This document shows positions 24,245-32,745 of a stretch of DNA of 64,000 nt, piece after piece. The stretch comes from Microbispora rosea subsp. aerata (GTDB taxonomy: Bacteria > Actinomycetota > Actinomycetes > Streptosporangiales > Streptosporangiaceae), in the NCBI RefSeq assembly GCF_014647835.1, contig NZ_BMPY01000009.1, positions 1 through 64,000 of the forward strand, read 5' to 3'. Numbering within the stretch: the stretch's first letter is position 1; every line of letters starts with the position of its first letter. Under the pieces are notes generated by a model. That model was not told the DNA's origin and did not search any database. It was given only the letters and a program-made list of their open reading frames with translations. The translations under genes and the position numbers were made by a program.

Positions 24245-25027
24245 ATGCGCAGCGTCGAGCCCGAGGTCTTCCTGGTCGCCAAACCGTCCGTCGACTACGA
24301 CGAGCTGGCCCGCTACCTCCACGAGATCGGCGGGGAGAGCTGGCTCGAGCGCCTGGAGCGCGGCGAGTTCGACGCCCAGAACCTGGCCGAGTTCGCCGGG
24401 AGGCTGTGCTACCGGTCGTTCGAGCCGGGCCTGAACCCGAACGTCACGAGGGTGCGCACCGACCAGACGGCGTACCTGACGAACATCCTGGCGTCCGCGC
24501 ACGGCTCGGTGCTCGAGCACCTCAGCTTCAGCTTCGTGCTGCACAACGTCTCACGGGTGCTCACCCACGAGCTGGTGCGGCACCGGCCCGGGGTGGCGAT
24601 CTCGCAGGAGTCGCTGAGGTTCGTCCGGCTGAGCGACATCCCGTTCTGGTTCCCCGAGTGGGCGCGCGAGGACGCCGAGCTGATGAAGCGGGCGACCGAG
24701 ATGCTCGACCGGATGGAGGAGTTCCAGAACTGGATGGCGGCCCACTTCGGGCTCGACGAGGACGGCGTGCCGTTCGCCGAGAAGAAGCACCGCACCTCGT
24801 TCATGCGCCGGTTCGCGCCCGAGGGCGTCGCGACCGGCCTGGTCTGGACGGCCAACGTGCGCACCCTGCGGCACACGATCGAGGCCCGTACGGCCGCGGG
24901 CGCGGAGGAGGAGATCCGCCTCGTCTTCAACCGCATCGGCGAGATCATGCGGGAGGAGGCCCCGGCGTTGTTCGGCGACTACGTGGTCGAGGACGGCGCC
25001 TGGATCCCCGGATATCGCAAGGTCTGA
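24245..25027 (+). CDS. thyX: Flavin-dependent thymidylate synthase ThyX
   Basis: FAD-dependent thymidylate synthase of 260 aa, methylating dUMP to dTMP with methylene-tetrahydrofolate and NADPH. The fold markers NILASAHGSVLEHLSFSF and LTHELVRHR are clear, and the C-terminal arginine-rich segment ANVRTLRHTIEART completes the dUMP site. The signature runs RHR (112-114), PGVAISQE, S123-L-R125, with eight residues between RHR and Ser rather than the usual seven. This places it in a divergent branch but keeps all charged residues. ATG at 24245 is the best start. The 3' end around the stop codon is duplicated 27 bp downstream. Confidence 0.92.
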   Translation: MRSVEPEVFLVAKPSVDYDELARYLHEIGGESWLERLERGEFDAQNLAEFAGRLCYRSFEPGLNPNVTRVRTDQTAYLTNILASAHGSVLEHLSFSFVLHNVSRVLTHELVRHRPGVAISQESLRFVRLSDIPFWFPEWAREDAELMKRATEMLDRMEEFQNWMAAHFGLDEDGVPFAEKKHRTSFMRRFAPEGVATGLVWTANVRTLRHTIEARTAAGAEEEIRLVFNRIGEIMREEAPALFGDYVVEDGAWIPGYRKV

Positions 25028-25069
25028 GCGGACGCGGCCGCCGGAGAGGTCTGAGCGGGCGCGGCCGCC
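25020..25069 (+). repeat. Direct repeat duplicating the thyX stop-codon region
   Basis: 23-bp copies at 25020-25042 and 25047-25069 differ at one base. The first copy includes the thyX stop codon and the second repeats it in the spacer. The second copy also supplies one arm of the downstream hairpin. Confidence 0.85.
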
Positions 25070-25087
25070 CGGGGGAGGGCGGCCGCG
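25060..25087. terminator. Bidirectional terminator between thyX and the propeller gene
   Basis: CGCGGCCGCCC and GGGCGGCCGCG form a perfect 11-bp stem around a six-nt loop between two convergent genes. Confidence 0.7.
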
Positions 25088-25103
25088 AATCCACCCTTCG
25101 GGG

Positions 25104-26183
25104 TCAGACGACGGCGGCCCGCACGCACAGCACGTCGGGCAGGTGACGGGCGATCAGCGACCAGGTCTCGCCCGCGTCGGCCGAGCCGTACACCTCGCCG
25201 TCCCGGGTGCCGAAGAACACCCCGGCGGTCCCCGCGCACATCGCGTCCCTGAGGACCGAGGAGTGCACCGGCCCCTCGGGCAGCCCGGCGGAGAAGCCCT
25301 GCCAGGTGGCCCCGGCGTCGTCGCTGCGGAACACCCGGTAGCGGTGGCCGAGCGGCGTGCGGTCGACGTCGCCGTGCAGCGGGAAGACATACAGCCGGTC
25401 GGGGTCGCCGGGGTCCACCGCGATCGGGAACCCGAAGTCGGAGGGCAGCCCCGACCCGATCTCGGTCCAGGAGTCGCCGAAGTCGTCGGACCGGTAGACC
25501 CCGAAGTGGTGCTGGAGATAGAGCCGGTCGGGCACCCGCGGATGCTGCGCCACCTTGTGCACGCACTGGCCGAACTCGGGATACTGCGCCCCTTCTGGAA
25601 GGAAGGGGGCGCGGATGTTCTTGTTGGACGGCCGCCAGGTGGCCCCCGCGTCGTCGCTGCGGAAGAACCCGGCGGCCGAGGCGGCGACCCCGATGCGCCG
25701 CGGGTCGGTCGGGTGGGGGACCACCGTGTGCAGGCACAGGCCCCCGCCGCCGGGCTGCCACTGCGGCCGCGTGGGGTGGTCCCACAGGCCCTCGACCATC
25801 GTGTAGGTGGCCCCGCGGTCCTCCGAACGGAACAGCGCGGCGGGCTCGGCGCCGGCCCAGACCACGTCCGGCTCCGACGGCGACGGCTGGAGCTGCCACA
25901 CCCGGGCCAGCGCGGCCCCGGTCCGTTCGGGGAAGGCCACCGGCGGGGCCTTCGCCTCCTGCCAGGTCTCGCCGAGGTCGTCGGACCACATCACCGACGG
26001 GCCGAAGTGGCCGTACTCGATGCCCGCGAGGAGGCGGGGCGTGCCGGCGCGGGTGTCGATCGCGACCGAGTGGACCGCGATCGTGGAGAACCGCACGGGC
26101 TCGACGTCAAACCTCCCGTCTCCTCCGGAGGAGCGTGCGAGGAACAATCCCTTTCGGGTGCCGATGGCGAGCAGTGCGGTCAT
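25104..26183 (-). CDS. Asp-box (BNR) beta-propeller, sialidase/sortilin-like
   Basis: Protein of 359 aa built of repeated propeller blades. Asp-box motifs appear at least six times: SDDLGETW, SEDRGATY, SDDAGATW, SDDFGDSW, SDDAGATW and SADAGETW. The N-terminus (ALLAIGTRKGLFLARS) forms the first blade; no signal peptide is seen, so the protein is probably cytoplasmic. Similar actinobacterial proteins are annotated exo-alpha-sialidase or WD40/YVTN-like, but the catalytic Arg triad of true sialidases is not evident. It is more likely a propeller scaffold or an uncharacterised hydrolase. ATG at 26183 follows GGAGGGCGA. Confidence 0.82.
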   Translation of the reverse strand: MTALLAIGTRKGLFLARSSGGDGRFDVEPVRFSTIAVHSVAIDTRAGTPRLLAGIEYGHFGPSVMWSDDLGETWQEAKAPPVAFPERTGAALARVWQLQPSPSEPDVVWAGAEPAALFRSEDRGATYTMVEGLWDHPTRPQWQPGGGGLCLHTVVPHPTDPRRIGVAASAAGFFRSDDAGATWRPSNKNIRAPFLPEGAQYPEFGQCVHKVAQHPRVPDRLYLQHHFGVYRSDDFGDSWTEIGSGLPSDFGFPIAVDPGDPDRLYVFPLHGDVDRTPLGHRYRVFRSDDAGATWQGFSAGLPEGPVHSSVLRDAMCAGTAGVFFGTRDGEVYGSADAGETWSLIARHLPDVLCVRAAVV

Positions 26184-26262
26184 TCGCCCTCCCTGTGCTG
26201 GTTTCGAGAATGTTTTCGATTCGATCCTGCCAGGAAACCCGCACCGCCGTCCGCCGTTTCGG

Positions 26263-27387
26263 TCAAAGTCCGCTATGGACTGTGTGCGGCTGCGTGGGAT
26301 CGTGGTGGATCTGCGACGGCGGCACCCCGGAGGACCGCAGGCGCCGTACGGTCTCGTCCACCATCGGGGGCGGGCCGCAGACGTACACCTCGTGGTCGGT
26401 CCACGAATGGAACCTCTCGATCACGTCGGGGAGCCGGCCGCGGATCCCGTCGTAGGCCGGGTCGTCGGAGACTACCGGCAGGACCCGCAGCCAGGGGAAG
26501 ACGGCCTCCATCCGCGCCAGGTCCGGCATGTCGTACAGGTCGCACGCGCGGCGCACGCCGAACAGCAGGTGGATGTTCGGGCGTTCGCCGGAGGCGATGA
26601 CGTGCTCGATGACGGCCTTGAGCGGCGCGAGACCGGTGCCTCCGGCGACGCACAGGAGGTCGCGGTCGGTCTCGGGCGGGGTCATCGTCCCCGCCGGCGG
26701 GCCGAGCAGGAGCTGGTCGCCGATGCGCGTGTGCCGGACCAGCGCCGTGCTCACCCAGCCGCCCGGTACGGCGCGCACGTGCAGGCGCAGCGTGCCGTCC
26801 GCCCGCGGCGCGTTGGCGATGGAGAACCGCCGCCACACCCGCGGCCACCTGGCCGTCTGGACCGTCACGTACTGCCCGGGGATGAAGTGCATGGGCTGCG
26901 AGGGCCGCAGCGTGAGCACCGCGATGTCCCGGGTGCGCCGCTCGTGGTCGGTCACCTCGGCCAGCCACCAGGGCGGGGTCTTCTCCGCCGCGGCGGCGTC
27001 GATCATGAGCTTCGCCGCCATGGCGTACGCCTCGGTCCAGGCGGCCTCGATCTCGTCGGTCCAGACCTCGGCGGCGAAATGCTTGACGGTGGCGAGAAGG
27101 GCGCTGCCCACGGCGGTGTAGTGCTCGGGGGCCACGCCGTACTTGCGATGGTCCCGCCCGAGCTGGGCGAGATAGGACGCCAGCCCCTCGGGGCTGTCGA
27201 GCATCCAGACGATTCTGGTGAGCGCGTTGAACAGCCGGTCGCGCTGCGCGTCCATGCCCGGCGGGAACATCCCCCGCATGTGCGGGCACAGCGTGAACAG
27301 GCGTCCGTAGAAGTATCCCGCGGCCTTCTCGGCGAACGGTTCGACGGCCGAGAAGCTCTCCTTGACGAGGCGCGGATTCAGCGACAT
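26263..27387 (-). CDS. Flavohemoprotein (globin plus FAD/NAD reductase)
   Basis: Nitric-oxide-detoxifying flavohemoglobin-like protein of 374 aa. Residues ~1-135 are a globin (FSAVEPFAEKAAGYFYGRLF) with the probable proximal heme His in GVAPEHY. Residues ~145-250 are the FAD domain, with RRFSIANAP as the flavin motif. Residues ~255-374 are the NAD domain (CVAGGTGLAPLKAV; VYVCGPPPMVD). This is close to the usual ~400 aa of Hmp. The domain order predicts NO dioxygenase activity using NAD(P)H. It is divergent from the amidotransferase-like gene at 27683. ATG at 27387 is chosen by homology; GGTGGGA lies upstream. Confidence 0.92.
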   Translation of the reverse strand: MSLNPRLVKESFSAVEPFAEKAAGYFYGRLFTLCPHMRGMFPPGMDAQRDRLFNALTRIVWMLDSPEGLASYLAQLGRDHRKYGVAPEHYTAVGSALLATVKHFAAEVWTDEIEAAWTEAYAMAAKLMIDAAAAEKTPPWWLAEVTDHERRTRDIAVLTLRPSQPMHFIPGQYVTVQTARWPRVWRRFSIANAPRADGTLRLHVRAVPGGWVSTALVRHTRIGDQLLLGPPAGTMTPPETDRDLLCVAGGTGLAPLKAVIEHVIASGERPNIHLLFGVRRACDLYDMPDLARMEAVFPWLRVLPVVSDDPAYDGIRGRLPDVIERFHSWTDHEVYVCGPPPMVDETVRRLRSSGVPPSQIHHDPTQPHTVHSGL

Positions 27388-27595
27388 CAGTTGTGTCCCA
27401 CCCTAGGGACCGGAATCGGTGCTCCGGTCTGTCGATCCACCTCCCTGACGGCTCCGGGTGACGAGCGCCGGCGGCCCCGGCTCGACCGATCGCTCAACCG
27501 GGAGTGTTTCACTCGCTCCCATGCGTCACAACCGATTCCCCGCAAGACAACCGACTGTGAACACTTCGTTATTTTTCGTGACGTGGCCGCTGTGA

Positions 27596-27612
27596 CTCGT
27601 GTGACTCACGAG
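27596..27612. promoter_or_regulatory. Inverted repeat in the divergent intergenic region
   Basis: CTCGTG-TGACT-CACGAG is a perfect 6-5-6 inverted repeat, overlapped by a GTGACTC direct repeat. It lies between the divergent flavohemoprotein and amidotransferase-like genes, ~70 bp before the latter. It is a candidate operator for either gene; the regulator is unknown. The remainder of 27388-27682 is comparatively AT-rich and shows no gene. Confidence 0.45.
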
Positions 27613-27682
27613 AAAAGTGACATAAAGGAAAACAATCTGGGCCATTATGGGCCTGCCTGCTCGCACATCCCGGGAGACGGTC

Positions 27683-28381
27683 ATGGCGCGTCCCATCGTC
27701 GGCATCACCACCTACCTCGAGGCCGCGCGCTGGAGCACCTACGTGCGCGAGGCGGCGGTCTCGCCCCGGGCGTACGCGCGCGCGGTGGAGAAGGCGGGTG
27801 GCGCGCCCGTCCTGCTGCCGCCGCTGAGCCCCGTCTCCGCCGGCGACTACGTGCGCCGCCTGGACGCGGTCATCCTCGCCGGAGGCGGCGAGGTCGACCC
27901 AGCCCTGTACGGCGAGATCGCGCCGGGGGAGCCGGACGACGACGGGCTCGGCGCTCCGCAGCCCCAGCGCGACCGGTTCGAGACGGCGCTGACGCAGGCG
28001 GCGGTGGAGGCGGACGTGCCGCTGCTGGCGATCGCGCGCGGCATGCACGTGCTCAACGTCGCCCGGGGCGGCACGCTGATCACGTCTCTGCCGGACGCCG
28101 TGGGCCACAACCGCCACCAGACGGCCCGGCACCTGCTCACGGTCAGCGTGTCGAGCAAGGTCGGCAAGGCCATCGGCGACCGCGCGGAGGTGACCGGCGC
28201 GCACCGCCGGGCCGTCCGGCGGCTCGGCACCGGTCTGATCGCGGTGGCCTGGGCCGACGACCAGATCGTCGAGGCCGTCGAGCTGCAGGGGCACCGCTTC
28301 GCGGTGGGCGTCCAGTGGCACCCCGAGCGCGGCGCGGACAACCGCCTCGTCGAGGCCCTGGTGGAGGCCGCCCGCCCCTGA
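27683..28381 (+). CDS. Class I glutamine amidotransferase-like protein (peptidase C26) lacking the catalytic Cys
   Basis: Protein of 232 aa with the gamma-glutamyl-GABA hydrolase (PuuD-like) fold: [11 protein letters not shown] at the start, [30 protein letters not shown] and the end motif VGVQWHPE. In active members the nucleophile stands in PVLGICRGMQ; here it reads [10 protein letters not shown] with Ala (GCG at 28034-28036, residue 118). The second motif HHQ is GAHRRAV. WHPE keeps the His and Glu. A hydrolase with Ala at this site should be inactive, so this is probably a pseudoenzyme with a binding or regulatory role. ATG at 27683 has GGGAG 7 nt upstream and is preferred over the ATG at 27647. 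Confidence 0.85.
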   Translation: MARPIVGITTYLEAARWSTYVREAAVSPRAYARAVEKAGGAPVLLPPLSPVSAGDYVRRLDAVILAGGGEVDPALYGEIAPGEPDDDGLGAPQPQRDRFETALTQAAVEADVPLLAIARGMHVLNVARGGTLITSLPDAVGHNRHQTARHLLTVSVSSKVGKAIGDRAEVTGAHRRAVRRLGTGLIAVAWADDQIVEAVELQGHRFAVGVQWHPERGADNRLVEALVEAARP

Positions 28382-28621
28382 CCCGTACGGACCGTCTCCC
28401 GGCGGCCGTGACACCGCGAGAGCCGGGGCGGCGCTCGGCGGCAGATGGCGGCAGGCCGGTGCGGCGCGGCGCGGCTGGTCGGGGCGGCGTTCCGGAGGGC
28501 GGCACGGCACGGCTCCCGGTCGCCGAGAGACCGGTGCCGTGGCTCGTTGCCGCTGCAGGTCGCCGGGGGATCGTCGCCGAGACAGGTGCCGCTGCCCGTT
28601 GTCCCCGCTGGTTGTCGCTGC

Positions 28622-28699
28622 CCGTCGTCGCTGCTCGCTGTCGGTGCCCGTTGTCGCTGCTCGCTGTCGGTGCCCGTTGTCGCTGCTCGCTGTCGGTGC
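28622..28699. repeat. 26-bp tandem repeat (three copies)
   Basis: Three consecutive 26-bp units start at 28622, 28648 and 28674. The last two are identical and the first differs by one base. Degenerate related sequence extends upstream to about 28540. The array fills much of the 28382-28773 gap between the amidotransferase-like and esterase genes. No gene is supported there. Confidence 0.9.
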
Positions 28700-28773
28700 C
28701 GGTCAGCGCCGTTCGCGCGCGCTCACCGAGCCCGTCCGGGATCGTGTCGGCGGGCGCTGTTACTGTGCGGGGC

Positions 28774-29703
28774 ATGGCGTTGCATCCCCAGGCGGAGGCC
28801 TACCTCAAGCGTTTTCCCTCGGATCTCGGCGTGGACATCGCCTCCCTCACTCTCGCGGACATCGTCGCGCTGCGGCGGCTGGACGGCGTGGCCGAGCAGC
28901 GTGGCCCGAAAATCGACCTTCCCGTGATCAGGGACGAGACGGCCGCCGGGGTGCCGGTCAGGATCTACCGTCCCGAGCCGGGCGAGCATCCGCTGCCGGC
29001 GCTCGTCTACTTCCACGGCGGCGGCTGGGTCTTCGGCAGCGTCGAGCGCAACGACGCCCTCGCCCGGGATCTCGCGCACCGCACCGGGGCGGTCGTCGTC
29101 TCGGTGGACTACCGCCTCGCGCCCGAGCACCCGTTCCCCGCGGCCGCCGACGACGCCTTCGGCGTGGTCCGGGACGTCCACGCCCGCCCCGCGTTCTACG
29201 GAGTGGACGCGCGCAGGGTCGCGGTCGTCGGCGACAGCGCCGGGGGCAACCTCGCGGCGGTGACGGCCTGGCTAGCCAGGGACGCGGGGCTCCGCCTCGC
29301 CCACCAGGCGCTGATCTACCCGGTCGTCGACGTCGCGACCGACACGCCCAGCTACCGGGCGTACGGCAAGGGATTCGGGCTGGACGCCGCGGAGATGAGG
29401 TGGTTCATCGAGCAGTACGCCGTGGACGCCGACCGCCGCGACCCGCGTCTCGCCCCGATCCACCTGCCCGACAAGTCGGGCCTGGCGCCCGCCACGGTGA
29501 TCACGGCGGAGTGCGACCCGCTGTGCGACGAGGGCGAGGCGTACGCGCGGGAGCTCGCCAAGGCAGGCGTCCCGGTGGAGCGCTGGCGCTACGAGGGCGC
29601 CGTGCACGGCTTCTTCGGCCTGCCCGGGTTCTTCGACCAGGCGCTGGAGGCCAGGGACTACCTCGCCGCCAGGCTGAGGGACGCGCTGGGAGTCGCGCCG
29701 TGA
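28774..29703 (+). CDS. Alpha/beta hydrolase, HSL-type esterase/lipase
   Basis: Carboxylesterase of 309 aa in the hormone-sensitive-lipase (GDXG) family. It has the oxyanion motif HGGGW (residues ~85-89), the nucleophile elbow GDSAGG, the catalytic Asp in [10 protein letters not shown] and the catalytic His in AVHGFFG. There is no signal peptide. TACTGT at 28761-28766 lies 7 nt before the ATG, pointing to a leaderless transcript. The stop overlaps the start of the enoyl-CoA hydratase gene (GTGA), so the pair is an operon acting on acyl esters and acyl-CoA. Confidence 0.93.
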   Translation: MALHPQAEAYLKRFPSDLGVDIASLTLADIVALRRLDGVAEQRGPKIDLPVIRDETAAGVPVRIYRPEPGEHPLPALVYFHGGGWVFGSVERNDALARDLAHRTGAVVVSVDYRLAPEHPFPAAADDAFGVVRDVHARPAFYGVDARRVAVVGDSAGGNLAAVTAWLARDAGLRLAHQALIYPVVDVATDTPSYRAYGKGFGLDAAEMRWFIEQYAVDADRRDPRLAPIHLPDKSGLAPATVITAECDPLCDEGEAYARELAKAGVPVERWRYEGAVHGFFGLPGFFDQALEARDYLAARLRDALGVAP

Positions 29704-30491
29704 GGGGCTACGAGAAGCTGAAGGTCGACTGGGCGGCCGACGGCGTCCTGCGCGTCGTGATCAGCGAGCCGTCCCGGCGCAACGCCGTGGACCGCACCGG
29801 TCACCGCGAGCTGGCCGAGATCTGGCGCGACGTGGACCGCGACGACGAGGTCAGGGCGGTGATCGTGCGCGGGGAGGGCGAGGCGTTCTCCGCGGGCGGC
29901 GACCTGTCGATGATCGAGGAGATGACCCGCGACCACGCCACGCGCCTGGAGGTCTTCGCCGAGGCCCGCGACATCGTCTACAACGTGCTGAACTGCTCCA
30001 AACCGATCGTCTCGGCCATCCAAGGCCCGGCGGTGGGGGCGGGCCTGGCCGTCGCCCTGCTGGCCGACATCTCGGTGGCCGGGCGGACGGCCCGGATCAT
30101 CGACGGGCACACCCGGCTCGGGGTCGCGGCGGGCGACCACGCGGCGATCGTCTGGCCGCTGCTGTGCGGGATGGCGAAGGCCAAATATCACCTTCTGCTG
30201 TGCGAGCCGGTCACGGGCGAGCAGGCCGAGGCGATGGGGCTGGTGAGCCTGTGCGTCGACGACGACCAGGTCCACGACAAAGCGCTGGAGGCCGCCACCC
30301 GGCTGGCCGCCGGGTCGGCCGAGGCGATCCGGCTGACGAAGTACGCCCTGAACAACTGGCTGCGCATGGCGGGGCCGTCGTTCGACGCCTCGCTCGCCAT
30401 GGAGTTCCTCGGCTTCACCGGCCCCGACGCCGCCGAGGGTGTGCGCGCTCTGCGGGAAAAGCGCCCGCCCCGGTTCCGGCCGGCGCCGTGA
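29700..30491 (+). CDS. Enoyl-CoA hydratase/isomerase family protein
   Basis: Crotonase-fold protein of 263 aa. The oxyanion segment [14 protein letters not shown] and the block [26 protein letters not shown] are present, with [22 protein letters not shown] in the second half. Members hydrate or isomerise enoyl-CoA in fatty-acid breakdown. GTG at 29700 overlaps the esterase stop by 4 bp. The last 62 bp, with the stop codon, are duplicated in tandem just downstream. Exact substrate is not evident. Confidence 0.9.
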   Translation: MRGYEKLKVDWAADGVLRVVISEPSRRNAVDRTGHRELAEIWRDVDRDDEVRAVIVRGEGEAFSAGGDLSMIEEMTRDHATRLEVFAEARDIVYNVLNCSKPIVSAIQGPAVGAGLAVALLADISVAGRTARIIDGHTRLGVAAGDHAAIVWPLLCGMAKAKYHLLLCEPVTGEQAEAMGLVSLCVDDDQVHDKALEAATRLAAGSAEAIRLTKYALNNWLRMAGPSFDASLAMEFLGFTGPDAAEGVRALREKRPPRFRPAP

Positions 30492-30668
30492 GGCCGGGCG
30501 GCGCGTCCGGACGGCGCGCCTGTGCACCTGCGGCAGAGCGGGACCTGTCCGGCACCGCCGAGGGTGTGCGCGCTCTGCGGGAAAAGCGCCCGCCCCGGTT
30601 CCGGCCGGCGCCGTGAGGCCGGGCGGCGCGTCCGGACGGCGTGCCTGTGCACCTGCGGCAGAGCGGGA
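30430..30668. repeat. 125-bp tandem duplication across the 3' end of the enoyl-CoA hydratase gene
   Basis: 114-bp copies at 30430-30543 and 30555-30668 differ at a single base (30517 versus 30642) and are spaced 125 bp apart. The first copy covers the last 20 codons and the stop of the hydratase gene; the second repeats them downstream. The rest of the 30492-30881 gap shows no gene. Confidence 0.95.
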
Positions 30669-30881
30669 TCGGCCACGGCACCCGGGTCATGTCCGGCGGC
30701 CGAGCCCTGCCGTGCGTGGCCCCCGCCTCGCCTCGCCATGCCATCGCTCACCCCGCGAAGATCGCTCGCGGGCTCGCGAGGCCCGGAGCATCCGGAGCAG
30801 CCGCCCTATGGGCCCCTCCCTCGCCTCGTGGCGCGGCCACCGGGACCCGCGCTCGCGACGGACGGCGTCTTCCGGCGCTCT

Positions 30882-31304
30882 CTAACCGAAGCGCTTGCGC
30901 AGCGCCTCCAGGCCGGGCACGAACACGCCCCGGGTGAGGATCTTGGCGATCTTCTCCGGGTCGTCGGCCTCGAAGCTCGCGTACCACTCCACGAACGCCT
31001 GCCCGGAGTCGGTCACCGGGGCGACCCGGCAGGTCGCGTGGTAGTCCCTCATGGGCAGCGGCGACTCGACGGCGGTGTAGGTCAGCGTGCGCTCCTCGTC
31101 GTCGAGGCTCAGCAGCCGCTCGCGGAACACCCCGCCCGCCCCCTCGACCCGCCGTACGGCTCCCGGGGCGAGCGGCGCGCCGTCCTCGATCTCACACGTG
31201 GACACGCCCGGCAGCCACTCGTGGAGGTTGCCGAACTCGCGCAGGAACGCCCAGACGTCCGCGGCGTCCGCGCCGATCACCGTGCTCGCGTACGGACCGC
31301 GCAT
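30882..31304 (-). CDS. SRPBCC (polyketide cyclase/START-like) protein
   Basis: Protein of 140 aa with the START-like fold. It starts STVIGADAADVWAFLREFGNLHEWLPGV, continues with a central GAVRRVEGAGGVFRERLLSLDDEERTL-type strand pair, and ends in a long C-terminal helix (FVPGLEALRKRFG). These small proteins bind hydrophobic ligands. ATG at 31304 follows AAGGAGG by 6 nt. It is on the same strand as, and 77 bp downstream of, the acyl-CoA dehydrogenase, and may share its transcript. Ligand unknown. Confidence 0.85.
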   Translation of the reverse strand: MRGPYASTVIGADAADVWAFLREFGNLHEWLPGVSTCEIEDGAPLAPGAVRRVEGAGGVFRERLLSLDDEERTLTYTAVESPLPMRDYHATCRVAPVTDSGQAFVEWYASFEADDPEKIAKILTRGVFVPGLEALRKRFG

Positions 31305-31380
31305 GTGTGCCTCCTTCCGGTGCCTCAAGTAACTGCCCCGCGGAGGCGGCGCGCAAGCGGCCGGAGACGATCGCGGGCGG

Positions 31381-32562
31381 TCAGAAGCTCCTGGGCAGCC
31401 CGAGCACCTGGGTGGCCAGGTAGTTGAGCAGCAGTTCCTCGGTCACCGGCGCGATCCGGCCGATCCTGGCGTCGGCGAGCAGCCGCGCGACGGGATACTC
31501 CAGCGAGTACGCCATGCCGCCGTGGGCCTGGAACGCGGCGTCGGCGGCCTCCCAGGCGGCCTGCGAGGCCGTCAGCTTGGCGATGTTGGCCTCGGCGCCG
31601 CAGGGCAGCCGGTTGTCGAACGACCAGGCGGCCTTGTACAGCATCAGCCTGGCCAGCTCGATCTTCGCCTTGACCTGCGCCAGCGGGAACGCGATGGCCT
31701 GGTTGGCCCCGATGGGCCGGCCGAAGACCTCCCGCTGCTTCGCGTAGTCCACGCCCACCCGCAGCGCCACCTCGGCGCCGCCGAGCGCGCCGGCCGCCAG
31801 CAGGATCCGCTCGGGGTTCAGCACGTCCCACAGCACGGCCACGCCCCGGTCCACCTCGCCGAGGACGCTGGAGGCGGGCAGCCGCAGGTCGTCGATGAAC
31901 ACCATGTTGGACGGCGTGGTGTTCGCGCCCATCTTGGGGATCGGCCGGTAGGACAGCTGCCCGGCCGCCACCGCCTCCGGCACGTTCACCAGGAACACCG
32001 TCAGCCCGTTCGTGCGCGGCTCGGCCTGCGCCGCCGGGATCGTCCGGGTGACGAGCAGCATCCAGGTGGCCCGCTGGACCCCGGTGATCCAGATCTTCTG
32101 GCCGTTGACGACGAAGTCGCCGCCGTCCCTGCGGGCGAAGGTCGAGATCGCCAGCGAGTTCGACCCGGCGTCGGGCTCGGTCAGCGCGAAGCAGGTCTCG
32201 ACCTCGCCCGTCGCCAGCTTCGGCAGCAGCTCGGCCTTCTGCTCGGCCGAGCCGTGCCGGGTGAGCGTGAGCGCCCCGAAGCCCGGCGTCAGCACGTACA
32301 TGAACGCCGAGCCGCCCGCGGAGCCCGAGGCCGACAGGGTCTCGGTGGCCACGGCCAGCTCCAGCAGGCCCTGCCCGCCTCCGCCGTACTCCTCGGGAAC
32401 GGCCAGGCCGAGCCAGCCGCCCTTGGCGAGCTCGGCCCACACCTCCTCGGGCCAGCGCTTTTCCGCTTCGCAGCGCTGCCAGTAGTCCATGTCGTATCGC
32501 GAGCAGATGTCCGCGATCCCCCGCCGCACCGCCTGCGCGCTCTCCGGCAGCGTGAAGTCCAT
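31381..32562 (-). CDS. Acyl-CoA dehydrogenase
   Basis: FAD flavoenzyme of 393 aa that oxidises acyl-CoA to enoyl-CoA. It has LAVPEEYGGGGQG in the N-terminal helical domain, CFALTEPDAGSNS for FAD/substrate binding, GQKIWITG in the beta domain, and a C-terminal helical domain with FGRPIGANQAIAFPLA and FQAHGGMAYSLEYPVARLLADARI split across helices. The catalytic Glu position reads APVTEELLLNYLA rather than EGT. ATG at 32562 is the natural N-terminus (MDFTLPESAQ). A truncated gene remnant lies 38 bp upstream on the same strand. Confidence 0.9.
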   Translation of the reverse strand: MDFTLPESAQAVRRGIADICSRYDMDYWQRCEAEKRWPEEVWAELAKGGWLGLAVPEEYGGGGQGLLELAVATETLSASGSAGGSAFMYVLTPGFGALTLTRHGSAEQKAELLPKLATGEVETCFALTEPDAGSNSLAISTFARRDGGDFVVNGQKIWITGVQRATWMLLVTRTIPAAQAEPRTNGLTVFLVNVPEAVAAGQLSYRPIPKMGANTTPSNMVFIDDLRLPASSVLGEVDRGVAVLWDVLNPERILLAAGALGGAEVALRVGVDYAKQREVFGRPIGANQAIAFPLAQVKAKIELARLMLYKAAWSFDNRLPCGAEANIAKLTASQAAWEAADAAFQAHGGMAYSLEYPVARLLADARIGRIAPVTEELLLNYLATQVLGLPRSF

Positions 32563-32599
32563 GGCGTCACTCTAGAACGTCGTTCGGCGCGCCGCGAGA

Positions 32600-32745
32600 T
32601 CACCGCCGCGTCTCCGGGATCATCGGCGCGGGCGGCGGCGGGTTCCGCCACACCGTGCGCCCGGCCACCATCTCCTCGAACGCCTCGCCCGGCTTCCGCC
32701 GGAACCGCGGCGCCGCGGGAAGCGCGAGGGCGTGAATGTCAGGAG
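32600..32745 (-). pseudogene. Orphan C-terminal coding remnant upstream of the acyl-CoA dehydrogenase
   Basis: A frame ending at 32600 reads as convincing protein (FRRKPGEAFEEMVAGRTVW, then a Pro-rich end) with almost only G/C third positions for about 45 codons. No start codon or ribosome site is present, and the coding character stops abruptly near 32745. It looks like the 3' end of an operon gene truncated by a deletion. Family not recognised. Confidence 0.35.

Noticed and set aside
28622-28699. CRISPR array
   Set aside because: The 26-bp units are directly contiguous with no spacers and there are no cas genes.
28539-30491. Possible fusion of the minisatellite region with the esterase and hydratase
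   Set aside because: The open frame crosses the esterase out of frame before entering the hydratase; the GTGA junction at 29700 explains the two separate genes better.
30522-31427. Plus-strand ORF using the duplicated hydratase 3' end
   Set aside because: It is frame-shifted relative to the hydratase and overlaps the SRPBCC gene antisense; the repeat alone creates the open frame.
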